Assembly (NCBI GenBank): GCA_965262785.1
Contig: OZ253559.1
Span: 1,984,001 to 2,048,000 of the forward strand
Source of the DNA: G965218495 sp965262785
GTDB taxonomy: Bacteria; Bacteroidota; Rhodothermia; Rhodothermales; Bin80
Reading direction: 5' to 3'
DNA length: 64,000 nucleotides
Numbering within the stretch: position 1 is the stretch's first letter; each line of letters opens with the position of its first letter. The notes below the pieces were generated by a model. The model was not told the origin of the DNA, ran no database searches, and saw nothing but the letters and a program-made list of their open reading frames with translations. Position numbers and translations under genes: made by a program. Below are positions 9,725 to 18,936 of this stretch, piece after piece.

Positions 9725-11041
9725 ATGATGACCCATACCCCTATGCTGGATCAATCACTCATCGAGGACCTTCGGGGGCTTGCGCAAAGGAACTTCATCG
9801 GCCTGGCCAGCTGCCTTGGATATCTCGATGATCTTCTTACCAAGATGGCCACATGGGTCATGGAGGCCGAGGCCCACTTCATATGCGGCGCACGTGGGAA
9901 GCACCATAAGACAGGCTTTCAGCGCTGGGGGACGAATCCGGGTTCCATCCGCGTCGGTTTGGAGCGCATTGCGGTCCGCGTTCCGCGCGTACGGAATGTA
10001 CGAACCCGAAGGGAGCGTCCTCTGCAAACGTACCGCCTCTTGCGCGAGCGTGGGCTTATGGACCGGGAAAGCGTGGTAAGAAGGTTGCTGTGTGGACTGT
10101 CGCGGCGCAATTACAGGCAGGCGGCCCAAGTCTTCACCGATAGTCTGGGGTTGAGCGCCAGCAGCATTGGCAACGCCTTCATTACGCAGACGGCAGCGCT
10201 ACTGAAGGCATTTGAGACGCGCCGATTCGATCAGCACACCTTTGCGGTGCTCCTGCTTGATGGCAAGTATTTGGCTGGTATGCAGATGACCGTAGCGATG
10301 GGCATCACGACCGAGGGCGAGAAGGTCGTACTGGGCTTTGCGGAAAGCCGTACCGAGAACAGTGCGCAGGTGGAGTCGCTGCTGCAGGATCTGTTGCGTC
10401 GGGGCTTCACCCATACCGACAAGCTGTTGGTACAGGTGGACGGCAGCCGCGGGCTTCGCAAGGGGATCAGCGCGGTGTTTGGGGATGCGGTCGTATTCCA
10501 GCGCTGCCAGTGGCACAAGCGTACCAATGTGACGCGTCACATCAAAAGCAAGCCAGCGGCCACGCATATGAAGCGTCGGCTTCAGGCGGCTTGGGAACTG
10601 CCCACGTACGCAGAGGCACGGGCGGCGCTTGCGTCGCTGCATGTAGCGCTGCAGCGATCGCATCCGAAAGCCGCACGCAGTCTGGAGGAGGGTTTGGAGG
10701 ATACGCTGACGCTTCACCGGTTGGGGGTGCGGAACCAGGCTGTCAGAGACAGTCTGAAGACGACGAACATCATCGAGAACCTCAACAGCATTATTGCGAA
10801 CCGATCACGGAACGTGAAGCGCTGGAGATCATCGGGGATGCGTCAGCGCTGGTGCGGGGCGATATTCATGCAGTACGAGTCGAATCTGAAGCCGATACGC
10901 CGGGAGGACATGAAGGAGCTGACCAAGGTCCTGAGCACCTCCGGGGGTCAATGGGTTAGTGGGGATTCGGTCTGCCAGCCCCAGAGGGCTGCAAAGGCAA
11001 CACCTGCCGCTGGATGCCCCCGCGCAGTAGTGCGCTGCTGA
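9725..11041 (+). CDS. IS256 family transposase, mutator type (element A copy 1, orfB)
   Basis: The 438-residue product starts at an ATG overlapping the orfA stop (ATGA). It has an N-terminal helical region, a GARGKHHKTGFQRWG segment, then the RNase-H-like core with Asp179 in LLLDGKYL, Asp239 in VQVDGSRGL, an FQRCQWHKRTNV block and Glu351 in TTNIIENLN, followed by SRNVKRW. These are the DDE residues and signatures of IS256/mutator transposases. It differs from the A2/A3 versions at a few positions but is full length, so it may still function on all three copies. Confidence 0.92.
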   Translation: MMTHTPMLDQSLIEDLRGLAQRNFIGLASCLGYLDDLLTKMATWVMEAEAHFICGARGKHHKTGFQRWGTNPGSIRVGLERIAVRVPRVRNVRTRRERPLQTYRLLRERGLMDRESVVRRLLCGLSRRNYRQAAQVFTDSLGLSASSIGNAFITQTAALLKAFETRRFDQHTFAVLLLDGKYLAGMQMTVAMGITTEGEKVVLGFAESRTENSAQVESLLQDLLRRGFTHTDKLLVQVDGSRGLRKGISAVFGDAVVFQRCQWHKRTNVTRHIKSKPAATHMKRRLQAAWELPTYAEARAALASLHVALQRSHPKAARSLEEGLEDTLTLHRLGVRNQAVRDSLKTTNIIENLNSIIANRSRNVKRWRSSGMRQRWCGAIFMQYESNLKPIRREDMKELTKVLSTSGGQWVSGDSVCQPQRAAKATPAAGCPRAVVRC

Positions 11042-11345
11042 CGCTGGCATAACGCAAAACCCGCAGCTGTCTAGACGCTCTGAGGCGCTGCACCGTGCCA
11101 AGATCGCCGCTTACGCGTGCGATCAGAGGATCCCTGCGGGATATCGTGCCCGGAAAGTCACTCCACGAGCCTGCCTACGCCCGAAAATCCGCGTGTGAGC
11201 ACGCAATTGGGCCCACATTGGCATGCACCGTCCCATTTGCACCCATACAATCAACCCGAAGCCCAATCCATTGCCAAAAGATATCTACTTTGAGGGCCCA
11301 TCTCGGCAGAAGCTGCCGAAACCCAACTTAAAAATGTGCAATCCC

Positions 11346-11811
11346 TTCGGGAATGCACCTTCGACAGTCCAGCGTTCGGCTTTCTCACCTCCCACCATAC
11401 CCACCAAACGTGCAAGGATACCTGTTTGGTCTGTCCGGGATTTGACTCAGCCGCCCGACTCTCCCTGTAAATCCGGCCCTCGTTTGCACAATCTCTCGCC
11501 GACCCAATTCGGCGCTGCCTGAAGCACACTGAATTCCGGTTCAATCTACGAGACTGAAACTCAAAGCATTGCCGGTTAGGGCGTGCAGTATCTTCGTTCG
11601 CGGCGGGCGCTTACAACGTCTGGGTAGAAACCAGCCTTACTCAGCCCCAAATGCCCCCGATTAAGGGGCAAAACCTGCAGCAAAATCGCGCAAGCTCACC
11701 AAGTTGGATTGGGCGTACTGCCGAAATGATTACTGCAACCAAAAGGGATAGCACGAGTGCGGCACGGGCGGCAGCAATGCAGGAGTCATGCTCATAACCC
11801 TTCACACCAAC
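11346..11811. other. Upstream region of subtilisin-LRR gene 1 (duplicated at about 21335-21748)
   Basis: No gene is firmly recognised in this 466-base stretch. It is clearly homologous to the region before the second subtilisin-LRR gene, with blocks such as AATTCCGGTTCAATCTACGA and CAACGTCTGGGTAGAAACC kept in both. The copy here has an extra stretch of about 57 bases near 11470. The promoter of the downstream gene is probably here. A minus-strand frame reading ILARLV...VVGGEKxE-like residues is partly shared between the two copies and could be the ghost of a gene. Confidence 0.5.
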
Positions 11812-14800
11812 ATGCCACACAAACGAATGCACACTTTGTTGCGTCCGACCGCCCGCTGGGGACTGAACTTTTGCGAACAACAGACGGGAGGTAGCCGCGG
11901 CCACCTTCGACGGAACAATAGCCCTCGCCGTACGCGGATAGTACTGCTGCTGGCTATGGTATCGGTCTGGGCTGTGCCCACGGCTGCAGCCCAGCGTACG
12001 CCCTCCTATGAGCCGCACGTCGTCGTCGTTCAGTTTGAGCCTGGTACTGTTATTTCAGACGGATTGGGCAAGACCGGGCTGCAGGTCTTTGATCGCAGGG
12101 CTGCCGCGTACAATATGTACACGATAGAGCGCGTGTATCCGTTTCTGGACCACGTGCAGCCAACGCCAAAGACCCGCCGGAATCTCCTGGCGCTCCGCCG
12201 CACTTACTTTGTGCGATATAGCGCCAACGTTGCTGCCAAGCACGTAGCCAGGGTGCTAACTGTGGCTCCCGGTGTGGTTTATGCCGAGCCTGTGATTATC
12301 CACCGCATTGATGAATCGGACACGGGGGTGCTGGTGGACCCCAACGATCCTCTATTCAGCGACCAGACGTATCTCAGGCACCTGCGTCTGACGGAGGCTT
12401 GGGATGAAGTCAAGGGTGAAGACGAATCTGACCCGGTAGTAATAGCGAATGTTGGCGGCGGTGGAGAGTGGCGTCACGAGGATCTTCGCGAAAACGTGTG
12501 GACCAATCCGAATGAAACCGCTGGCAATGGGGTGGACGACGACAACAACGGATTTATCGATGATGTGCACGGCGTCAATTTCGCCAATGGAGATTTCACG
12601 AACAATGATCCGACAGGACTGCCGCAGTCCCCAAGCAGTGCCAATCACGGCACTGCCGCCGCTGGAGCGGCGAATGCCGTGACCAATAACGGTGTTGGTG
12701 TGGCGGGGGCTGCCTGGAACGCAGAGGTTATGCACATCAATTCGGGATGCCCCGACCGCGACGGGGGCATTTGCTATGGGTACCAGGGCGTTCTCTATGC
12801 TGCCGCCACCGGGGCGGACATCATCAATGCGAGTTGGGGAGGTCTTCGTGACGGAGAACAGAGTATCATGTTCGTTACTCAGTCTTTGGACCTGGCCACC
12901 GACATGGGTGCCCTAGTGGTAGCATCGGCTGGTAATTCCAATCTCAACAATGATCTGGTTCCACGCTACCCTGCCCGTCATCCGCGGGTGCTTTCTGTGG
13001 GCGCAACGAATAAGGATACACGTACCAAGGCGGGATCTTCGAATTTCGGAAAGCTAGTAAACGTCTTTGCCCCCGGTGTATCCATTCTTACCACAGGGTC
13101 TAACAGCGAATACGTAGCCACTAGTGGGACGTCATTTTCTGCTCCTCTGACGGCTGGTGTGGCTGCCCTGGTGAAGACTAAATTCCCCGCGATAACACCA
13201 GATGCGCTACGAGAACAGGTTCGCTTGGCGAGCGAAAATATGGACGCGGCGAACCCGGGTTTGACAGGACATCTGGGGCGTGGATTCGTCAACGCCTTGG
13301 AGGCGATCAAGGAACCTACTGTGCCCTCTGTACGCCTAAAGCGCTGGTCGTGGATAGACAGCGACGGTAACGGCGAGATTGCTTCAGGCGACCAGGTGAC
13401 CATCACGGCAACGGTAGTGAATTATCTTGCTGATGCCCAGGACCTTACGGTCGCGCTCGCGCCAGCAGGCGCTTATCCGTTCATAGATATGACCACGGCC
13501 GAAGTGAATGTCGGCAGCTTGCCGGACGGTGACTCCACCGAAGTTACCTTCGAGTTTGTGGCAGCCTCGAGCGCACCCACCAATCAACGCGTGCGCTTTT
13601 ACCTACGCTCCCGCGATGGCGCGTACGAGGATGAGGCTGACATGATAACTCTCGGCGTAAACCGGTCGCTTGATGCGGTGCACCAGAGCCTTAGTGCGCT
13701 ATACACATCCACAGGCGGCAACGACTGGAGAATCAATGCCAATTGGGATATCACTACAGTTCCGAGCGAGGAAGAGCTGTCTAGTTGGTATGGTGTCTTC
13801 CTAAGTGAGGGGTTTTTGGTCTCGCTGGATTTGGATGGCAATAACCTCAATGGACCATTGCCGGCCGAGCTCGGCATCCTTTCACAATTGACTGCGCTCC
13901 ATCTGCAAAATAATTCTCTATCCGGGGAGATCCCTAGCGAGCTCGGCAACCTCTCACAATTGGCAAGGCTCTCTCTGCACGGGAATTCTCTTTCCGGGCC
14001 AGTTCCTAGCGAGTTGGGCAACCTCTCACAGTTGTCTAGGCTGTCTCTGTATGGGAATTCCCTTTCCGGGTCGCTCCCTAGCGAGTTGGGCAACCTCTCA
14101 CAGTTGTCTGTGCTCTACCTGGGCGGGAATTCCCTTTCCGGGTCGCTCCCTAGCGAGTTGGGCAACCTCTCACAATTGACTGCGCTCTCTCTATACAGGA
14201 ACTCCCTTTCCGGGCCAATCCCTAGCGAGTTGGGCAACCTCTCACAATTGTCTTTGCTCTCTCTGTACAGGAATTCCCTATCCGGGGAGATCCCTAGCGA
14301 GCTCGGCAGCCTCTCACAGTTGTCTGTGCTCTACCTGGGCGGGAATTCGCTTTCCGGGTCGCTCCCTAGCTGGTTGGGCAACCTCTCGCAATTGACTGCG
14401 CTCTCTCTATACGAGAATTCCCTATCCGGGGAGATCCCTAGCGAGCTCGGCAACCTCTCACAATTGACCTACCTCAACTTGCGTGAGAACTCCCTTTCCG
14501 GGCCAATTCCTAGCGAGTTGGGCAACCTCTTAAAATTGACTAGGCTCTACCTGCAAGACAATGTCCTTTCGGGCAGGCTTCCGAGGAGCTTGATGCAGTT
14601 GGACACCTTGCAGTATCTGTTCTTTGGCGGTCAAGACTTGTGCGCACCTGAGGATGATGCCTTCCAGGCGTGGTTGAGCAGCATCCCGAATACGTCTGGT
14701 CCTACCTGCAGTGTGGTGGCGATCGGTATTGACGGGAGCGTTGTTGATCAGACTTTCACGGAGGGCATAGCGATCACACCGCTTGTCCTCCCCGAGGCGG

Positions 14801-15567
14801 TCGGGGGTACCCCGCCCTACGTGTACGCGCTCGATCCGGCGCTGCCGGCAGGACTGGTCTTTGATGACACCACACGGACGATCACCGGGGCCCCAACGAT
14901 GACGACGGATCATGCCACCTACACGTATACAGTTGCCGATGTAGGTGCTATGACAGCCAGCCTTTCGTTTGGCATCGAGGTAGTATCGGCTGTTTCGTTT
15001 CCGTCGGCGGTCGCAGATCAATCATTCCCGCGCGCGCAGCCTATTGTACCGCTTGTCTTACCTGCAGCCATGGGAGGAGCACCGCCTACCAGCTATGCTT
15101 TGACCCCTGCGCTGCCCGCAGGATTAACCATGGACACTACCACGCTCACCATCAGCGGGACGCCGACGGTGGTCACAGCTGCTGTTTCTTATACGTTCAA
15201 GGCCACCGGTGCGAATGGATCCTCCGATAGTCTAATGTTCAGCATTGAGGTGTATTTCCCGACGGACGCTCAGCGCGAGACGCTGCCAACGGCATTTGCC
15301 TTGCGCGGCAACTACCCGAACCCCTTTCAGCACACCACGCAGATCGTCTTTGATCTACCCTGGCCCGCCGAAGTAACTGTCGACGTGCTGGACGTTTTGG
15401 GTCGGCGCATGCTCTCCACACCCTCCCGGGACCTGGCGGGCGGATGGGGCCGCAGCATAAGTCTTAGCGGCGCTACTCTCCCTGCGGGCCTATACATGTA
15501 TCGTGTGCACGCGAGCGCGCCGGAGGGAGACAAGGTGCATGTGGGGCGCTTCGTTCGAATCAAGTGA
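11812..15567 (+). CDS. Secreted subtilisin-like (S8) LRR protein, copy 1, catalytic Asp replaced by Gly
   Basis: I place the start at the ATG at 11812 (MPHKRMH), giving 1,251 residues, because the paralog is conserved from this Met onward while the earlier ATG (11788) is out of frame there. A hydrophobic signal follows a basic stretch (RRTRIVLLLAMVSVWAVPTAAAQ). Order: inhibitor-like N-domain; S8 protease domain with His279 (SANHGTAAAGA) and Ser441 (SGTSFSAPLTAG); a beta domain; eleven 24-residue LRRs (13813-14610); two putative Ig-like modules (LPAGLVFDDTTRTITG and LPAGLTMDTTTLTISG); and a C-terminal sorting module with NYPNPF, DVLGRRM and LPAGLYMYRV. At position 215 the expected catalytic Asp is Gly (IANVGGGG; IAVVDGGG in the paralog), so proteolysis is probably lost while export and binding remain. 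It is likely a surface or secreted binding protein. Confidence 0.87.
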   Translation: MPHKRMHTLLRPTARWGLNFCEQQTGGSRGHLRRNNSPRRTRIVLLLAMVSVWAVPTAAAQRTPSYEPHVVVVQFEPGTVISDGLGKTGLQVFDRRAAAYNMYTIERVYPFLDHVQPTPKTRRNLLALRRTYFVRYSANVAAKHVARVLTVAPGVVYAEPVIIHRIDESDTGVLVDPNDPLFSDQTYLRHLRLTEAWDEVKGEDESDPVVIANVGGGGEWRHEDLRENVWTNPNETAGNGVDDDNNGFIDDVHGVNFANGDFTNNDPTGLPQSPSSANHGTAAAGAANAVTNNGVGVAGAAWNAEVMHINSGCPDRDGGICYGYQGVLYAAATGADIINASWGGLRDGEQSIMFVTQSLDLATDMGALVVASAGNSNLNNDLVPRYPARHPRVLSVGATNKDTRTKAGSSNFGKLVNVFAPGVSILTTGSNSEYVATSGTSFSAPLTAGVAALVKTKFPAITPDALREQVRLASENMDAANPGLTGHLGRGFVNALEAIKEPTVPSVRLKRWSWIDSDGNGEIASGDQVTITATVVNYLADAQDLTVALAPAGAYPFIDMTTAEVNVGSLPDGDSTEVTFEFVAASSAPTNQRVRFYLRSRDGAYEDEADMITLGVNRSLDAVHQSLSALYTSTGGNDWRINANWDITTVPSEEELSSWYGVFLSEGFLVSLDLDGNNLNGPLPAELGILSQLTALHLQNNSLSGEIPSELGNLSQLARLSLHGNSLSGPVPSELGNLSQLSRLSLYGNSLSGSLPSELGNLSQLSVLYLGGNSLSGSLPSELGNLSQLTALSLYRNSLSGPIPSELGNLSQLSLLSLYRNSLSGEIPSELGSLSQLSVLYLGGNSLSGSLPSWLGNLSQLTALSLYENSLSGEIPSELGNLSQLTYLNLRENSLSGPIPSELGNLLKLTRLYLQDNVLSGRLPRSLMQLDTLQYLFFGGQDLCAPEDDAFQAWLSSIPNTSGPTCSVVAIGIDGSVVDQTFTEGIAITPLVLPEAVGGTPPYVYALDPALPAGLVFDDTTRTITGAPTMTTDHATYTYTVADVGAMTASLSFGIEVVSAVSFPSAVADQSFPRAQPIVPLVLPAAMGGAPPTSYALTPALPAGLTMDTTTLTISGTPTVVTAAVSYTFKATGANGSSDSLMFSIEVYFPTDAQRETLPTAFALRGNYPNPFQHTTQIVFDLPWPAEVTVDVLDVLGRRMLSTPSRDLAGGWGRSISLSGATLPAGLYMYRVHASAPEGDKVHVGRFVRIK
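13813..14610 (+). repeat. 72-bp tandem repeats coding eleven LRRs, copy 1
   Basis: There are eleven in-frame units of 72 bp with the protein consensus LxxLxLxxNSLSGxIPSELGNLSQ. The DNA of the framework is nearly identical between units, while the codons for exposed positions vary (QN, HG, YG, GG, YR, YE, RE, QD before the Asn). Such an array can change by unequal recombination. Length is exactly 798 bp, the same as in copy 2. Confidence 0.9.
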
Positions 15568-15781
15568 GTATGCCTGGATTACGAAGCGGCGTCACGCGCC
15601 GGATACGCTCCGCCAGGTAGCGCGTCCACCGGTTCATGACAGCCAACGCTTGTCACCATGCGGGTCAACAGCCTTGATTTCGCCTGGGGCAGTATTTTGG
15701 CGGGATCGCACAAATTCAAGTTGGGAATTGGAGAGTTGCTGTGGAGGTGGACCCTAGCCTCCACCACTCCTTTCCAACCAT

Positions 15782-16750
15782 ATGAACCCCTCACAGCCTG
15801 TTTTGGGGAGCACTGAGGCGCCTGCAGACGCCCAGATCAATCCCTCCGGTGACTCGCGGCGGCTTCTGATGAAGCTCTGCACGCACATACTGCAACAATT
15901 GACCACCGACTGGCCCATTCCGGCAGCGCAGCAGCAGCCGGCGCCACCGCCCGTAGTGATCAAGGCTTCTGCTGCGGCGCAGGACACAAAGCCAGACTCG
16001 GCGCAGTTGAATGAAGCGTGGCAGCTGTTGCATTCGCGCAGTCTGCAAGACGACCCGATCGTTGCGATCTGGCTGCGCGGGCTGTGCCCACGCGGCGTTA
16101 ACATCGTTCTTGGAGCGGGTCTGACCATCACGGGCTATCGCCGCATACTTGGCCTTGTAGCGTGCTACCCTGAAAACGTCTCTGCTCTTACGTCCTTTGT
16201 GCAGTCGCTGTGCGATCGTGGTCTTTCGGCCGCCGATGGGCTGCTCTGTGTGCTGCCCAGCAGTACGGGACTTCAATCGGCGGTGCGCCAGGTGTTCGGC
16301 GCCAAGGTCGCTATACAGCGCTGTCTCAATTCGCTGTTGGATCAAATCACCTGCGGTCTTCCGGAAGACCTTGTTCCTGTGTATCGCAATCGCCTCCGCC
16401 AGGCATGGAATGGGTTCGATGCCCGGGAAGCTGAACGCGCACTCACCCGTATTCACCAGGACTTGACGCGCGTCAATCGGTCCGCAGCGAAGGTTTTATG
16501 GGAGGGCCTGGAGCAATCTCTGACGATTCAACGTACGGGCATGCTGCTCAAGCTCGACCGGGGGCTACGCGTGATGCGCTTCATGGATGCCATCAGTCGC
16601 AGGTTGCAGACCCCGGCCAGCGCCGTTTTCCAGCAACGCGAACAGATGGCACTGGCACTGTTGGAACACGAGGCTCATCTGCGCCGTGTGGCCCATGCGG
16701 CCCATCTGCCACAACTTCGTGAGATTCTCATCAACCTCAACGCCGTATGA
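15782..16750 (+). CDS. Element A orfA: transposase-fold paralog lacking the DDE residues
   Basis: The 322-residue product starts 80 bases from the left tip of the element. Residues 100-270 align with the core of the co-encoded IS256 transposase with a constant offset of 80-81 residues: LTITGYRRILGL matches ITTEGEKVVLGF, SSTGLQSAVRQVFG matches GSRGLRKGISAVFG, and IQRC, RLRQAW and EGLEQSLTIQRTG all have counterparts. The catalytic residues are gone: Asp179 becomes Arg99, Asp239 becomes Pro159 and Glu351 becomes Ala270. The N-terminus is short, with a Pro/Ala-rich linker (AAQQQPAPPP), and lacks the long N-terminal domain of orfB. It therefore looks like an inactive partner or regulator of transposition. 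It ends in an ATGA overlap with orfB. Function is inference; I know of no named family for it. Confidence 0.8.
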   Translation: MNPSQPVLGSTEAPADAQINPSGDSRRLLMKLCTHILQQLTTDWPIPAAQQQPAPPPVVIKASAAAQDTKPDSAQLNEAWQLLHSRSLQDDPIVAIWLRGLCPRGVNIVLGAGLTITGYRRILGLVACYPENVSALTSFVQSLCDRGLSAADGLLCVLPSSTGLQSAVRQVFGAKVAIQRCLNSLLDQITCGLPEDLVPVYRNRLRQAWNGFDAREAERALTRIHQDLTRVNRSAAKVLWEGLEQSLTIQRTGMLLKLDRGLRVMRFMDAISRRLQTPASAVFQQREQMALALLEHEAHLRRVAHAAHLPQLREILINLNAV

Positions 16751-18063
16751 TGACCCATACCCCTATGCTGGATCAATCACTCATCGAGGACCTTCGCGGG
16801 CTTGCGCAAAGGAATTTCATCGGCCTGGCCAGCTGCCTTGGAAGTCTTGATCATCTTCTTACCAAGATGGCCACATGGGTCATGGAAGCCGAGGCCCACT
16901 TCATATGCGGCGCACGTGGGAAGCACCATAAGACCGGCTTTCAGCGCTGGGGGGCGAATCCGGGTTCCATCCGCGTCGGTTTGGAGCGCATTGCGGTCCG
17001 CGTTCCGCGCGTGCGGAATGTACGAACCCGAAAGGAGCGTCCTCTGCAAACGTACCGCCTCTTGCGCGAGCGTGGGCTTATGGACCGGGAAAGCGTGGTA
17101 AGAAGGTTGCTGTGTGGACTGTCGCGGCGCAATTACAGGCAGGCGGCCCAAGTCTTCACCGATAGTCTGGGGTTGAGTGCCAGCAGCATAGGCAACGCCT
17201 TCATAACGCAGACGGCAGCGCTACTGGAGGCATTTGAGACGCGCCGCTTCGATCAGCACACCTTTGCGGTGCTCCTGCTTGATGGCAAGTATTTGGCTGG
17301 TATGCAGATGACCGTAGCGATGGGCATCACGACCGAGGGCGAGAAGGTCGTACTGGGCTTTGCGGAAAGCCGTACCGAGAACAGTGCGCAGGTGGAGTCG
17401 CTGCTGCAGGATCTGTTGCGTCGGGGCTTCACCCATACCGACAAGCTGTTGGTGCAGGTGGACGGCAGCCGCGGGCTTCGCAAGGGGATCAGCGCGGTGT
17501 TTGGGGATGCGGTCGAATTCCAGCGCTGCCAGTGGCACAAGCGTACCAATGTGACGCGTCACATCAAAAGCAAGCCAGCGGCCACGCAAATGAAGCGCCG
17601 GCTTCAGGCGGCTTGGGAACTGCCCACGTACGCGGAGGCACGGGCGGCGCTTGCGTCGCTGCATGAAGCGCTGCAGCGATCGTGTCCGAAAGCCGCACGC
17701 AGTCTGGAGGAGGGTTTGGAGGATACGCTGACGCTTCACCGGTTGGGGGTGCGGAACCAGGCTGTCAGAGACAGCCTGAAGACGACGAACATCATCGAGA
17801 ACCTCAACAGCATTATTGCGAACCGATCACGGAACGTGAAGCGCTGGGGATCATCGGGGATGCGTCAGCGCTGGTGCGGGGCGATATTCATGCAGTACGA
17901 GTCGAATCTGAAGCCGATACGCCGGGAGGACATGAAGGAGCTGACCCAGGTCCTGAGCACCTCCGGGGGTCGATGGGTTAGTGGGGATTCGGTCTGCCAG
18001 CCCCAGGGGGCTGCAAAGGCAACACCTGCCGCTGGATGCCACAGCGCAGTAGTGCGCTGCTGA
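16747..18063 (+). CDS. IS256 family transposase (element A copy 2, orfB)
   Basis: This 438-residue mutator-type transposase has Asp179 (LLLDGKYL), Asp239 (VQVDGSRGL) and Glu351 (TTNIIENLN) all present. It is translationally coupled to orfA by an ATGA overlap. About 300 bases of non-coding DNA separate its stop from the right tip; they contain CCTGCGGGATATCGTGCCCG-like and GAGCACGCAATTGGG-like segments that are conserved in all copies and may hold transposase-binding sites. Confidence 0.93.
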   Translation: MMTHTPMLDQSLIEDLRGLAQRNFIGLASCLGSLDHLLTKMATWVMEAEAHFICGARGKHHKTGFQRWGANPGSIRVGLERIAVRVPRVRNVRTRKERPLQTYRLLRERGLMDRESVVRRLLCGLSRRNYRQAAQVFTDSLGLSASSIGNAFITQTAALLEAFETRRFDQHTFAVLLLDGKYLAGMQMTVAMGITTEGEKVVLGFAESRTENSAQVESLLQDLLRRGFTHTDKLLVQVDGSRGLRKGISAVFGDAVEFQRCQWHKRTNVTRHIKSKPAATQMKRRLQAAWELPTYAEARAALASLHEALQRSCPKAARSLEEGLEDTLTLHRLGVRNQAVRDSLKTTNIIENLNSIIANRSRNVKRWGSSGMRQRWCGAIFMQYESNLKPIRREDMKELTQVLSTSGGRWVSGDSVCQPQGAAKATPAAGCHSAVVRC

Positions 18064-18936
18064 CGCTGGCATAACGCAAAACCCGCAGCTGTCTGGACGC
18101 TCTGAGGCGCTGCACCCTGCCAAGATCGCCGCTTACGCGTGCGATCAGAGGATCCCTGCGGGATATCGTGCCCGGAAAGTCACTCCACGAGCCTGCCTAC
18201 GCCCGAAAATCCGCGTGTGAGCACGCAATTGGGCCCGCATTGGCATGCACCGTCCCATTTGCACCCACACACTCGACCCGAAGCCCAATCCATTGCCAAA
18301 AGATATCTACTTTGAGGGCCCATCTCGGCAGAAGCTGCCGAAACCCAACTTAAAAATGTGCAATCCCATTTTGGCTTACTTGTCTCACGACGCCTGACGT
18401 TCAATTACACCGCTGGGGGCTTGACCTGAAGTCAGCCTCACGGAACTGGGAAAAGCCCGGTGGTGCGTCGTTTGCCCTGCATGCCCGGCCGAGGGGCCCA
18501 CTACTGGTCTGAAGGCCAGCTTGAGCCTTGAGTCCCTATGGTTCCTGCGCCCTGATCATGTCTACAAGGTCATAGATCAGCGCATTTGGAACGGGGAGCG
18601 TAAGGTGATATTGGGCGATCTTCCAGGTCTCGTCAGTCATGACTAACAAGCCAGTGCCGCGGGTCAGACCGAATTTCTCGTTCAGTAGCGTTTCGTCAAA
18701 CCATGCGGTGTCCCCATTGAAGAATACGGCGCGACTCCGCGGGACGTAGGTCCATCCCCGGCCCGCCCGAAAGTTCGGTCCCGCATATGTCTGAAACTCC
18801 TCCAAAGTCCAGCGATCGGTGATGTCGGTGCCGAAGAAGATCGCGCCCTCCGAAAAGTGTCCAAAGTACCGGGCGCTGTCGGCCTTGGAGGCCGCTTCGT
18901 GAAAGTCAACAAGCACGGCTTCGGGGTTTTGACCTT

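Larger units (their letters stand above)
6668..9728 (+). pseudogene. Element A orfA (dead transposase paralog), copy 1, split by element B
   Basis: The first 15 codons (6668-6712) are separated from the remaining 308 codons (8805-9728) by element B. Joining the two parts gives 322 residues, the same length as the intact copies in A2 and A3. The 3' part stays open without internal stops. It could still be translated from a GTG at 8787 inside the right tip of B, giving a 313-residue product with a new N-terminus. Relative to A2/A3 it carries a handful of substitutions (such as Ser for Cys and Asn for Asp) and no frameshifts. The nature of the protein is described under 15782-16750. It overlaps the following transposase gene by four bases. 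Confidence 0.75.
6588..11345 (+). mobile_element. Two-gene IS256-type element A, copy 1 (interrupted by element B)
   Basis: The left tip reads GGGATCGCACAAATTC and the reverse complement of the right tip reads GGGATTGCACATTTTT, giving imperfect terminal inverted repeats of about 24 bp. Removing the nested element B (6713-8800) and one 4-base duplication leaves exactly 2,666 bp, the same as copies A2 and A3. The flanks show a near-perfect 8-bp duplication (TTCGGGAT on the left, TTCGGGAA on the right, with one extra G at the left tip). Many base differences from A2/A3 make this the older copy. It sits between fbaB and the subtilisin-LRR gene. The other copy of this segment (around 21320) lacks it, so it inserted after the duplication. 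Confidence 0.9.
15702..18367 (+). mobile_element. Two-gene IS256-type element A, copy 2 (intact)
   Basis: This is a 2,666-bp element with about 24-bp imperfect inverted repeats at its tips and a perfect 8-bp target duplication, ATTTTGGC, at 15694-15701 and 18368-18375. It encodes orfA and orfB with a 4-base overlap. It inserted just downstream of subtilisin-LRR gene 1. Its two proteins match those of A3 exactly, indicating recent spread or gene conversion. It is the reference copy for the element. Confidence 0.95.

Noticed and set aside
13813..14610. Regular 72-bp direct repeats that could suggest a CRISPR array or satellite
   Set aside because: The repeats are in frame, contiguous without spacers and code canonical LRR units; no cas genes are present.
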